64,000 nt of DNA. Origin: Patagioenas fasciata (lineage: Eukaryota; Chordata; Aves; Columbiformes; Columbidae). Below are positions 1-11,200 of this stretch, piece by piece. Each line of letters begins with the position of its first letter. The first letter of the stretch is position 1. Location: NCBI RefSeq assembly GCF_037038585.1, contig NC_092521.1, forward strand, positions 75,851,398 to 75,915,397, read 5' to 3'. A model generated the notes under the pieces. It saw only the letters and a program-made list of their open reading frames with translations, did no database searches and had not been told where the DNA came from. The translations under genes and the position numbers were made by a program.

Positions 1-1866
1 AGCTAAAGAAAATAAATCCAGTCATTCCACAGAACAGCCTGAAGATATGAGAAACTTCAATCTGTATTCATAATGAAAAGAAAACCACATCAAATAACAT
101 AGATATTACAGAAAAGGAATATCCTGCTGGTGTCCACAATGTTCTAATTGCAAAAGCTACAAAGAGAATTACACACACAAATTATAAGACAGTGTCACAA
201 CTTCCTGGATTGTAAAGGACACCAATTCCTCTTCCACAAAGGGGCTTTTTACCAAGTTTATTTTAGCACTGAAAATATGGAACAGTTTGCTGATGTCTGG
301 AATAACGAGTAATTCAAACTCTTATTTTTCTGTTAGTTCTTAGTTACTTTTAGAAATCTTAGGTGGTTGGGATTTTGTTGGCATTTTTTTTTTTTTTAAT
401 TGTGTTGTTTCTTGCAAATTTGCAATTTGTTTTTCTACTTATATTTCTGAAAAACACTTGAGATTCTCCTTGATAAAGACAAAGGGCCTGAGGATCCTGG
501 AGCTTCCTGTGTCTTCTTTTTATCTGTAGTGTGTTCTCACTGTGGCCTTCATGAGTATTTAAGGATTTAAATACCTTTTACCTTTCAGAGTATTAAATAT
601 AATGTTGCAGTCATTAAAGAAATTTATTTTTACTCTTAATTCCTGAGGAAGTAAGTCTCTGGTTGTCCATATTCTGTCTGTCCTTCAACCTGTCGTGTCC
701 TGTACCCACATAACTTTAATTCATTGACTTTTACCATCAGCTGTGAAACAAAAATAGAAATCCAAAAGACTGCTACATTCCTTTATGATAAAGACCCCAA
801 CTTAGTGATCTCACTAAGACAAATACAAGAAAAGGACAGGGTTTTTTTAGGCAGATTTCATCAGTTGAACTCCTGTATAATGAATGCACTGCATTTTTTT
901 CAGCAACTCAGTGAACTTTAGTACTCTCTGGAGAAATTAGTCATAGCTTCTTAACTTTGTCTTCATTTGCTTTTAAATAGTCTATTTTGGTAGTTAAGCA
1001 CTAGAAATCAAATTGCTTTGTATTCACTGATACTGAAAAATACATGTGCTTGAATGTAAAAATACAGTTTAGAAAATGCCCCATTGCCTGGAAGCACGTA
1101 CAGTCTCCTGTAGGTTGAAAGAGATGGGAGAGAGATCAGGCATGGTAATGTTCCTTAAGTGATTAGAGGTGTAAGCTGGTAGTTGGAGTACCTATAGATA
1201 CTTCCCGGTGGTATCTTGCTCCTTCTTGCATTCATTTTTGACTCATATTTAGATCATATTCTGTAGACATTGAATTTATTCATTGATTAAGCAGAAACTT
1301 CACCACAGTGTACGCTTAATGGATATATCTGAAAGGGTGCAGATGTCCTAGGAGATGGACTTGCCTCTCCACTGACTGTGCAGAGAAACCAGGACTTTGG
1401 CTGTGTGAGTCAGTTTTTCCATAAGGTGAATTGAGTGGGAGCTTACTAGAATTTATGTATATTGTGGTGGGTTTGTTTTTTTTTTTCATTCGGTGTCTGT
1501 TTGTAAAGGAGATTAACTAGGATCATGCAATGCTCTCTTTGAGATCACCCTGCTCTTTTTCTGCCGTTGAGTTACCATCGTTAGTTAGACCTTTTCCCAC
1601 AACTCAGGCTTGTCCTCCTTTACAGAAGCCTGAAACACGTTGTGTGGTCTATTCAGATGCTCCTTAATTCTCTTACAGAGGTTCTTTGCTACAGTTTTGT
1701 TCACAGAGTTGATCACAACTCTCACAGCAAGATGCAGTTTCTTACCAGAAGATCCGCCATATCTTCTCTTATTATCTAGTATTTATCTAAAGGGGAGGGA
1801 AGCAGGGATGAAGAGAAATTAAAAAATTAAAATAAAATTAAAAAAAAAAAAAGGAAAAAGAGAAAG

Positions 1867-1872
1867 AGCCTC
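1867..1872. repeat. Left target site duplication AGCCTC
   Basis: This 6-bp direct repeat abuts the LTR end and is identical to 2327-2332. Confidence 0.85.
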
Positions 1873-1988
1873 TGTAGTGGTAGTAATAAATTCGACGAAT
1901 CCAGACGCCGGCATAAGCTCTTTGATCGAATGGGCGGGGCAGGCGAGAGTAAGGAGTCTAATTCAATGTGAATTTACCATCCGTTCTC

Positions 1989-1994
1989 TTTAAT
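1989..1994 (-). promoter_or_regulatory. LTR polyadenylation signal ATTAAA
   Basis: ATTAAA on the minus strand lies about 55 bp downstream of the LTR TATA box, a spacing that suits a short R region. Confidence 0.5.
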
Positions 1995-2047
1995 GAACTC
2001 TTAAACAACACTGAATATCAATGTCCCTGAGACCACGTTTTTCCAAG

Positions 2048-2056
2048 CCTTATATA
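2048..2056 (-). promoter_or_regulatory. LTR TATA box (TATATAAGG)
   Basis: The minus strand reads GAGTATATAAGGCTTGG inside the LTR, about 40 bp downstream of a CCAAT box. Transcription, if any, would run towards lower coordinates, antisense to ADCY2. Confidence 0.65.
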
Positions 2057-2326
2057 CTCTCTACCAAAAGGCCATGCGGCAAGCGCAGGCTACAATTGGT
2101 TACACTTACAGTCACTCATCCCCCCCCACTATGGTGATTGGCTGCAGGGCACTGTTCACAGACTGTTCATGCGCAGCGGCAACGCCCCTCCTGCAGCCTG
2201 GGTCGAGGGCAGAGCAGCTTCTGTTTACTTTCCTTTTGTCTCTGGTGTCTCAGGGAAATCCTTCCGTGTAGCACAGCCGCATCAAGCCCTGGCTTGTTCA
2301 CAGCACACAGCCAGAGACTCTCCACA

Positions 2327-2332
2327 AGCCTC
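2327..2332. repeat. Right target site duplication AGCCTC
   Basis: This 6-bp direct repeat abuts the LTR end and is identical to 1867-1872. Confidence 0.85.
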
Positions 2333-5120
2333 AGAGTCCTAGCCTAGAGAAATGACAAGGTAGAAGACTGGTCCCACTTAGGATTTATTTCCAAGTGCTT
2401 CAGTCCAGGTGGCATTCACAGCATGAGGTCTTCTCAGAGCAGGTGCCTGAACAGGGGGAGATATTGTACAATTTCATACTGATTAGAATACTTGCTTAGG
2501 AAGTGGAGAGCACAGTTAATTTTTTTTGACTGAAGAAAACTTTGAATCCATTCCTTCTGGGAGAATGCCTATGAGACTTTAAGGGCAATCTGGGATGAAG
2601 CTCTTCTCCAGCTCATACTTTGAAACTAGACCGCAGGTCAGAACAAAATGCAAAACATAGGAGTAGATACTCAGCAAGAAGTATATATGTTGTTTATTTT
2701 GTTTAGTAATGTTAATTGCATTTTCCATTGAACAGTCTATTGACAATATGTATTTCAGTTAATAACTCTCAGGGAAAAATACAGAAATATTCATACAAGC
2801 CAGACTACATACGGGCAAAAAATTCTGTTGGTCTGAGTTAGAAACCAGTTCATCCATTTCTTGGATTTTTTGAAGTTAAGACCCCAGTGACACGTTTCTG
2901 AATGAACTCCATACTAGCCAAAAGAATTATTGATGTTTTGAACACAGTTTGTATCTACATATTCACTTATACACTTATATGGCTGTGGTATCTTAGTTAT
3001 ATTTGAGCAGCCCAATTCAGGTACTGTAAGCCAGTGCAGAGCTTCATGTGGGCTGAATTACCCCACTGAGAATCTGAAAAGCCTGGTTAATTAGCTTCCT
3101 TGCCTGTCAGTCACTTGTTTCCATCTATTTTCTCACTTCAGCTAGTTCAGTCATAAAACTGTAATCTGTTTTTCTATGTCTGTGAAGATGATACTCATAA
3201 TTTATTCATTCATCTACCCATCACAACATTTTTTCTAAATTTTGATTGGTTGTATTCCTGAAGTTTTGCTTTAAATAACCTAAAGCTTTATGAACCTGGA
3301 CAGTGTGTTTAGTAAGTTTGTGTCTGGCTTTTCAACACTGATCCATACATAGAGATTATGACAGCACATTGGCTATTGTGAAATGTTTAATTTAAACTGT
3401 TTCTTATCCCTCTACTTCATAACAGAGGTTCTTTGGAGAAAACAAGTTATGTATATTTTTCTCCCTGCTTTTACATTTATTTATTTTAGAAAAATTTGAG
3501 AACTCAGAGATTGCTTTTAGAAACATTGTAATCTCAAGTTCTAGGGAAAGAAATTAAAATTTTATCAAATTGAAAACATCAATCCTTTTTGTGGCAAAAG
3601 TGTATAGTTCCCACTTGTAGCTTTGTGGAACCATGAGAGGTGAGATGTCACACATGTCGCAGGGGGAGGAACAGGTAGTGATGTTATAATTTGTGAGGAA
3701 AATAAAAGCATTTCTTTAAAATTTTCATTTTAAAGTTTGTATTTATGAAGGGAACATTAAAACTTCATGCATTTTTTGTGAATAAAATGTATTCCTCAAG
3801 GAGGATTTCTGTTAACAGGACAATCTCAATTGTCTGAACCACTGTAGCATACTGTTGGGCTTCTTTTCTGACATCTCTGGTTCTTTCACTAGTAGCAGTT
3901 CACAAAAGATTGCCTGGTACATAGGTACATCGAAACCAACCAATGACTGATCACTGGGGAAATCTATCATAAACCTCATGATCAGATTAAGTGTGGAGAA
4001 TTAATAAAATTTTAGTCCCTTTTTTTCCTTCTTCACTTCCAGACCGTAAGTAATATGGCACCATGTAGCACGTGTAATCCAGGCTATGTGATACACTCGA
4101 GCCTTACAGATAGAGACCCCTCCTGACCAGATGGCAGCTGTATTCCAACTTCAGTTCCCTTTTTATATTATCTTTTTTAATTGAATTAAGACTTGGTTTC
4201 ATTCCCGTGTTTCTTCTGCTCTGAAGGAGCTGGGGTAGGTAAAAGTGTCTCTTTTTTTGCAGCACTAAATTGGGAACAGGTGGAAGCGCTAGCATCACCA
4301 CACAGTATTCTGTCCTTTTTGAAGTCTAAGCACAAGGAAGACCTGCCTTTCCTCTCCCTTTACTTTCTCTGAAATATCCCAGACAATTAATAAATAAAAC
4401 TGGGTTCTTTAAGTGAACTTATTTCTTGTGTTCAAGTGGTGTTGTGTACGCTAAGCATCTAATGCTGCAAGTTTGACCCTGAATCTTGTAGGTTTTGTAT
4501 TTTAGGCAAATGCAGTTTTCTGGTAGTGGTGAAAAGTATATTCTCACAGAGAAATGTCAGCTCTCTCTACTTAAACACTGCTTACTGTTAACTAAAGTTA
4601 ATATTTATAGTAACTGACAGATAGTATGGGGTCAGACTAGGGTAAAATGAAGAGCAGGCTGTTGATGTAGGAGGATCTTTTCACCCCTTAACTGTATGGC
4701 ACTGAAAAGAAAATGTCTTGCCAAAAGAGTGTGGCAATGACATGGCTTTCAGTGTTGTTGCTAGAAGACACAGCTATTGTTTGACATCAGTCGATCATGA
4801 TCCCACCTCTTTGAAACTCAGCAGTGAATGTAGAACACGAGCTGAATTTTCAGATAATATATAAGTCATTGAGTGGGCAAACGTTCATTATTGTTCTTAT
4901 TTAGTCCTGAATTAAAATGATGTTATTGCTTGGGGTATTTCCACTAATTGTGAAAGTTTTTGGAAAAGTGAACCTTTGCTAGAAATCAAATGAAACCAGA
5001 ATACATAACTGCAACAATCTTTCATTGACAGTTAGGATTATATTATCATCTTAATTAATATAAATACCCTGACATGTCTCTTTTTTTTTTTTTTTTAATT
5101 TTTTTCTTTAACCCCCCTAG

Positions 5121-5270
5121 ATACTGGCAAATGTAATCATTTTTATCTGCGGAAACTTGGCAGGAGCATACCACAAACATCTCATGGAACTTGCACTGCA
5201 GCAGACATATCAGGACACGTGCAACTGCATCAAATCCCGTATCAAGTTAGAATTTGAGAAGAGGCAACAG
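5121..5270 (+). CDS. ADCY2: ADCY2 exon a: end of TM6 and linker to C1
   Basis: This 150-nt exon is phase 0 at both ends, with a polypyrimidine tract and AG at 5119-5120 and donor GTAAAA at 5271. It encodes 50 residues. The hydrophobic start ([15 protein letters not shown]) is the C-terminal part of the sixth membrane segment. It is followed by [17 protein letters not shown] and a charged helix ending EFEKRQQ, the signalling helix that connects the first membrane bundle to the catalytic half-domain in membrane cyclases. The sequence is essentially the ADCY2 family sequence. Reading on past the donor meets a stop at 5409-5411, as expected for intron. Confidence 0.96.
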
Positions 5271-8200
5271 GTAAAAACACAGCCATGTCTGAGTCTGTTT
5301 TGCTCTTTTCACACTATCCTTCCATTCATCACTATACAGTCCAGTTTGCTAATGCAAGAACACTTAATGAATTACTTAAAGTTACTTAAAAAAATATGCA
5401 AAATCTGTTGAACAGGGTTGTGCACAATTTCCATCTGAATATAAGAAGGTATTATATTTACTTGTGTTGTCAAATACATGTTTTATTTAATTTGTTCTAT
5501 GAAAATATTTTATGTTAAAGAAAGTTGGAGATGCTATATAGATTCTGTTTGCACACTGTCACTTTTGTTTTCCTTATTGAACGAGCTGTGTCTGTTTTGC
5601 GAATCTTCAGTTCCTTATGCCCAAGACCAATACTGCAAAATCACTGCGAGAAGATGATATTACTGCGCTGTTTTTGAAAAATATTTGAAACTACAATACG
5701 GATGAATCATGTGATATAGTTCTAGGGGTCAGGTATGTTAAGAGGAGCTAGGGGAATTGCATAATGAGACTATCTGTCATTTATTGTAACAGCTGAATAG
5801 AAGGCTTCTCTGATTGCTTTATATAGTTCTTTTTCTCTTTGCAAGTTCTGTACAGTGCCTATCATCCTGACAGATAGGTGCTTCATTTAAGAGAATTTGA
5901 AATACAAATTAGTTCATCAAGTAGTAAAGAAGATAGGTATGTTTTGCTTTGAAGGTCACCAGACTTAAACTTCTATGAACTGTTGAGGGTCAGGGAATAG
6001 AGCCTTCACTGACACATTTCTGTTTTCACAGAAGTGCAGATGTTCACCTTGTATGTCCCAGCTGACCCTAACTGTCATGTCTGTCTCACAAATACCTGTA
6101 ACCTTTTTCAATATTCATCACCAACACTTTTTTGCAGCAAAAGCAAATGGAGAGTCCTTACTAAGAATTAAGTAGGTGGTGTGTGTTCTTTGTCTTCAAA
6201 CATTAGTCCAGAAGTGGGTATACTTTAGTCTTTTGATACTGCTTGTTTTGCCAAACAGATATAGAAGATCATCCACATTTTTATTATTCAGGGAGCAAGT
6301 CGATCATATTGCTGACTATTTTTAGAGGATTGAGATACACTGAAAAAGTAGTAGCAGGTGCATTTTAAAAGCTATGAGTTTGATCAAAGCCTTTATTAGC
6401 CTTTGAAAGACTGTAACATGACCCTTTACTCTGTGTCTCTTTAACAAGAAAAGTTTAATTTACATCAGTGAGAAGTAACACAAACTGCGTTTGTACAAGT
6501 GCAGAGCATACGTTGTGCTTCTAAGTGTTTAGGGCTCCAGATCAAATTTGAAAATTTGTCCAGATCATGGACATTGTGTCTTTTATAATTGTTTTTGAAA
6601 GATTTACAATTTATACTCTAGATTGTCCATGGATTTCCTTTTATTTTGTTTGAGAGTAGGCTCATACAGAAGTAGCCAACTATTATTTTTGGTTGGGTTT
6701 TTTTGTGTGTCTTTCAATAGCCTTTTTGAGAATACCATTTTGATTGTATCAATAGATAAGAGTATTGAATTACCACTCAACAGTTACGCCAAAAACTCAA
6801 GAGAAACACCAAATTATCTGTTTTCAAGTGAGACCAGCATACATAAGTATCTGGTGAAATAGGCATTAACGTATATATACCGAGATACAGATTAGACATA
6901 TTGTACCCACTCCACTGTGTATTTTTGGGGGGGCACAGCAAAGGCTGCTGCTTCCAAATGGATGGGAAGCCTGAAATGGGTCTCCTAAGTTCTGGACAGA
7001 GGCTGAGGGTGAAGGTCCAGGTGAGGTTGGTCAGGGCCAGTAAGGCCAGTTAGTACCCCAGGGGCAGTGCATAGGAATCGTATTTAGGCTTGGCTTGGGT
7101 TTGCACTATATAATGTGTGTTTGCTTGCAGTTATAGATGTGTAGAAGTTTATGTGTGTTAAAAAACACACATTTATGAACTGTGGTTTCATAGGTCTGTG
7201 CTTGATAACAGTGGATACTCTGGACTTTATTTCCGTTAGTATATTTTGTTGTGAGAGTCACGTTTTTAAACTCCCATAGTAAAAGGCGGTATTTTCAAGG
7301 CCCACTTTGGTGTTTCTCACACAACTTTTCTATCTTTTCAGTATATACAAAAGAGAAATATGAAACTATTCTGACCTCTATTAATTTGCAACCTTATTTC
7401 AAGATACATATATAATCTCTTCTCCCAAATAACAAGTGATAGGACAAGAGGAAATGGCCTCAAGTTGTGCCAGGCGAAGTTTAGATTTGATATTAGGAAA
7501 AAATTCTTCACGGAAGGGGTTGTGAAGCATTGGAACAGGCTGCCCAGGGAAGTGGTGGAGTCACCATCCCTGAAGGTGTCTAAAAGGTGTTTTGACGAGG
7601 TTCTTAGGGACGTGGTTTAGTGCTAGAGTTAGGTTAGGTTATGGTTGGATTCTATGATCCTGAGGGTCTCTTCCAACCAAAATGATTCTGTGATTCTGTA
7701 TTTAAAATAGTCTCTCATAACATTTGTCTCACTGATGCAGCCTGGCTGACAGTTTGTAGGGGTAATGACTCACTAACACTCAGTGCAAGATCTTCATGCT
7801 GACAAGCAGTTAGGATAATTGCTCTCCTCTCTCTCTTCTGGTGCTTTGCATCATGAGACACAGGAATATACACTGAGAAGTTCTTACAACATCACAGGGA
7901 GGTGTTTGTAAGGTGTTGGTGTTCAGTGGGTTCTCTCAAATGCTGTCTTTGAAAAGGAGGCAGTATAATGATGGTTTTAGAAACAACACTCAGGTAGCAG
8001 ATGAAAATGAATGAGGTTTCAAATCATTGAGTGGGATTTTAATTTTTTCACCGAAACATGGTGAAGCAATACCATTCATTACAGGAACTGAAAGATTTCA
8101 AAATTGTTTTTAAATTAATTTAAAACAGAGAAACCTCATACATTTCTGAGACTCAAGGCTTGGTAAAGAACAGAAACATTTGAAATATATTATTTGGAGC

Positions 8201-11200
8201 TAATATATTTTAATGTGGATTCCTGTAAATTCAATTAATGCATTTTAAAGTATAAGCTACTAGTATTTTCATGGAAATTCTTTTTTGTTTGGTTGGTTTT
8301 TTTTCTTTTTTTTTCTCCACATAACTTCAAGGCCAGTAAGCATGAAAAACAAAACCTAGTTTCTTTAATTTTTGAAGCCATTTTCTACGCCAGGTGTGTT
8401 TGTACACATACATATGGGTGAGGTGCCAATCCTTTATATTAATCTACATGTCATTACCAGAATTAAAACCTGTTCTGAGGAAAAACTTAAATGCCAAGTT
8501 CAGCATAGTAGACCATGTGGAAGATGGATAGAATATGCAAGTAGAACCTGGAAATAGTCCACCAAAGGGCTACAGAGGTAACTAGAGAACTAGGGCTCAT
8601 GACAGATGATGAGACTTAGGGAACTTTGGATGTTAGGCTGCAGAAGAAAAGGTTGCAGGGGGAATAACTAACATCCACCTGCTGCCTGAAGGAGCTTGCG
8701 GAGAAGAGGTGGTCAGATTTTTCTCAAAGGCAGACAGTGAAAGGATGAGGGGCAATAGGCACGAGCTGCAGCAGTGCAAATCCTTCTCCTTCCCCTCTAC
8801 TCTGCCCTGGTGAGACCACATCTGGAATATTGTGTCCAGTTCTGGGCCCCTCAGTTCAAGAAGGACAGGGAACTGCTGGAGAGGGTCCAGTGCAGGGCCA
8901 CAAAGATGATTAAGGGAGTGGAGCATCTCCCTTGTGAGGAAAGGCTGAGGGAGCTGGGTCTCTTTAGTTTGGAGAAGAGGAGACTGAGGGGTGACCTCAT
9001 TAATATTCACAAATATGTAAAGAGTGAGTGTCATGAGGATGGAGCCAGGCTCTTCTCGGTGACCACCAATGATAGAACAAGGGGTAATGGGTACAAATTC
9101 AAACACAAGAGGTTCCACTTAAATTTGAGAAGAAACTTCTTCTCGGTGAGGGTGACAGAGCACTGGAACAGGCTGCCCAGGGGGGTTGCGGAGTCTCCTA
9201 CTCTGGAGGCATTCCAGACCCGCCTGGACACGTTCCTGTGTAGCCTCATCTAGGTGTTCCTGCTTCGGCAGGGGCATTGGACTAGGTGATCTTTCGAGGT
9301 CCCTTCCAATCCCTAACATTCTGTGATTCTGTGTGCAGGGAGATTTTCAAGACACAGCTGGAAAAAATTGTTATGCTTCGACTCTGGTTGTGGGCAAAAG
9401 GGAACACACAATAAATACAGGACTCAGAATCTATTGTTTGCCTAATTAAAGTATGAACAATCTAATAAAAATACAACAAACAATTATTAGTAATATTTCA
9501 GTTACAATAATAATAACAGTCACAGTCTGCATTATCTAATTAACCCAGAAAAGTGTAAACACGGCTAAAACTATTATGCAGAAAATCTAATATATCCCCT
9601 TTTTCTCTGGTATTATTGTCAGTGTTCTGTTACCACATAGCCCCACAATACAGTTCTGCCATTTCCATGTGCTTTGTACTGAGTTTGCAAGGCCTCAGGT
9701 TAAGGCTGTCTACTTTTTTTCTTTTCTTTTTTTTTTTTTTTTAATCTTCCTGGAGCTTTGTTTTCACTTGATTTGTCTGTAAGAACAGTTTTCCTAATAA
9801 CAAGGTGGCTATAGCTAAATAACTTTACTTTTCTCATGGCATGATACAACCATAGTTATTACTTAGATAATATTAGTGAAAAACTGGTCTGTGAAGAATG
9901 AGATATTTACAACTGTTACACAAAGTGGAAAAATACAGACCTGGCGTAATAGTGGAAGCCTTAAGAAGTGAACATACAGAACACAGTGTGGAGTAATACA
10001 GGTATGTGATGATTAGAGACAGGACACAGGCTTGGCAGTGAAGACCTCAGGTCACCACTAGTCACCACTGGTCAGTTAAAGAAATGCAGACCTGGACCTG
10101 CACAAAAGTGCTTTTTCAGGGGAACAAAGAACAAGTTCTAACACATATAGAACACCATATATATTAAAATTGGATGTAGCATTAACTTGCAGACCAACAA
10201 AGAAGGAGCAAGATAAATGTGTGTTATCATATATATAAAAGTTGCCCCAAGGAGATCCTAGATTGAGGAAGAAGTAACCACCATCATCATCATCAACATC
10301 AGCATCATACTCCTCCGCATGCTGGTGACTTGCTGAAAGCCTCTCTCACTGCCACTTGCAGGCTGAAGCTTTCAACCTTAGGACTCACAAGAACAGTTAA
10401 ACCATGAGCCTTTTACCAAAAAAAGGGGTAAAAAGCTAGGAAGTGTATGTATAGCCTTTTCTCCAGGCTAAACTGCCCCAGTTCCCTCAACCACTTGTCA
10501 TCACACTTGTGCTTCAGACCCCTCACCAGCTTCATTGCCCTTCTCTGCACTTTCTCCAGCACCTCAGTCTATCCTGTAGTGAGGGGCCCAAAACTGAACA
10601 CGTGATCCAAGGCAGGGCCTCATCAGCAGAGTACAGTGGCACAATCACTTCCCTAGTCCTGCTGGGCACACTATTCCTGATACAAGCCAGGATGCTGTTG
10701 GCCTTTTTGGCCACTTGGACACACTGCTGGCTCATGTTCAGCTGGCTGTCAATCAACATCCCCAGATCCCTCTCTGCCAGGCAGCTTGCCAGGCACTCTT
10801 CCCTGGCCCTGTAGCACTACCTGGGGTTGTTGTGACGCAAGTGCAGGACCCGGCACTTGGCCTTGTTAAACCTCATACAATTGGCCTCAACCCAGTGATC
10901 CATCCGGTCCAGTTCCCTCTGTATGGCCTTCCTTCCCTCCAGCAGATCAACACTCCCACCCAACTTGGTGTCATCTGCAGACTTACTAAGGGTGCACTCA
11001 GTCCCCTCATCCAGATAATTGATAAAGAGGTTAAACAGAACTGACCCCAATACTGAACCCTGGGGAACACCATTCATAACCAGCCACCAACTGGATTTGA
11101 CTCCGTTCACCCCAACTCTTTGGGCCCAGCCCTCCAGCCAGTTCTTTATCCATCGCAGAGTACACCCATCCAGGCTGTGAGCTGCCAGCTTCTCCCGGAG

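Larger units (their letters stand above)
1873..2326 (-). mobile_element. Solo LTR of an endogenous retrovirus (ERVK-like, class II), with 6-bp TSD
   Basis: This 454-bp element sits on the minus strand. Its ends are TGTGG (plus-strand 2326 end) and CCACTACA (plus-strand 1873 end), giving the TG...CA termini of an LTR. It is flanked by a perfect 6-bp duplication AGCCTC at 1867-1872 and 2327-2332. Reading on the minus strand, there are CCAAT boxes at 2137-2141 and 2095-2099, a TATA box TATATAAGG at 2048-2056, and an ATTAAA polyadenylation signal at 1989-1994. This is the expected U3-R-U5 order. No primer binding site or internal retroviral sequence adjoins either end, so it is a solo LTR left by recombination. 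Six-base duplications are usual for class II (ERVK/alpharetrovirus-like) elements. The family name is not known to me. Confidence 0.85.
1..5120 (+). other. ADCY2: ADCY2 intron upstream of exon a (partial)
   Basis: This non-coding stretch ends at the acceptor of exon a. The preceding ADCY2 exon, which should encode membrane segments 3-5, is not in it. Apart from the solo LTR at 1873-2326 and homopolymer tracts (T runs near 390 and 5080, an A-rich run at 1818-1860 flanking the LTR) I see nothing recognisable. The short open frames have no family resemblance. Confidence 0.8.

Noticed and set aside
8633..9118. 161-codon open frame on the minus strand
   Set aside because: It lies antisense to the CR1 ORF2 end and is a shadow of that coding sequence.
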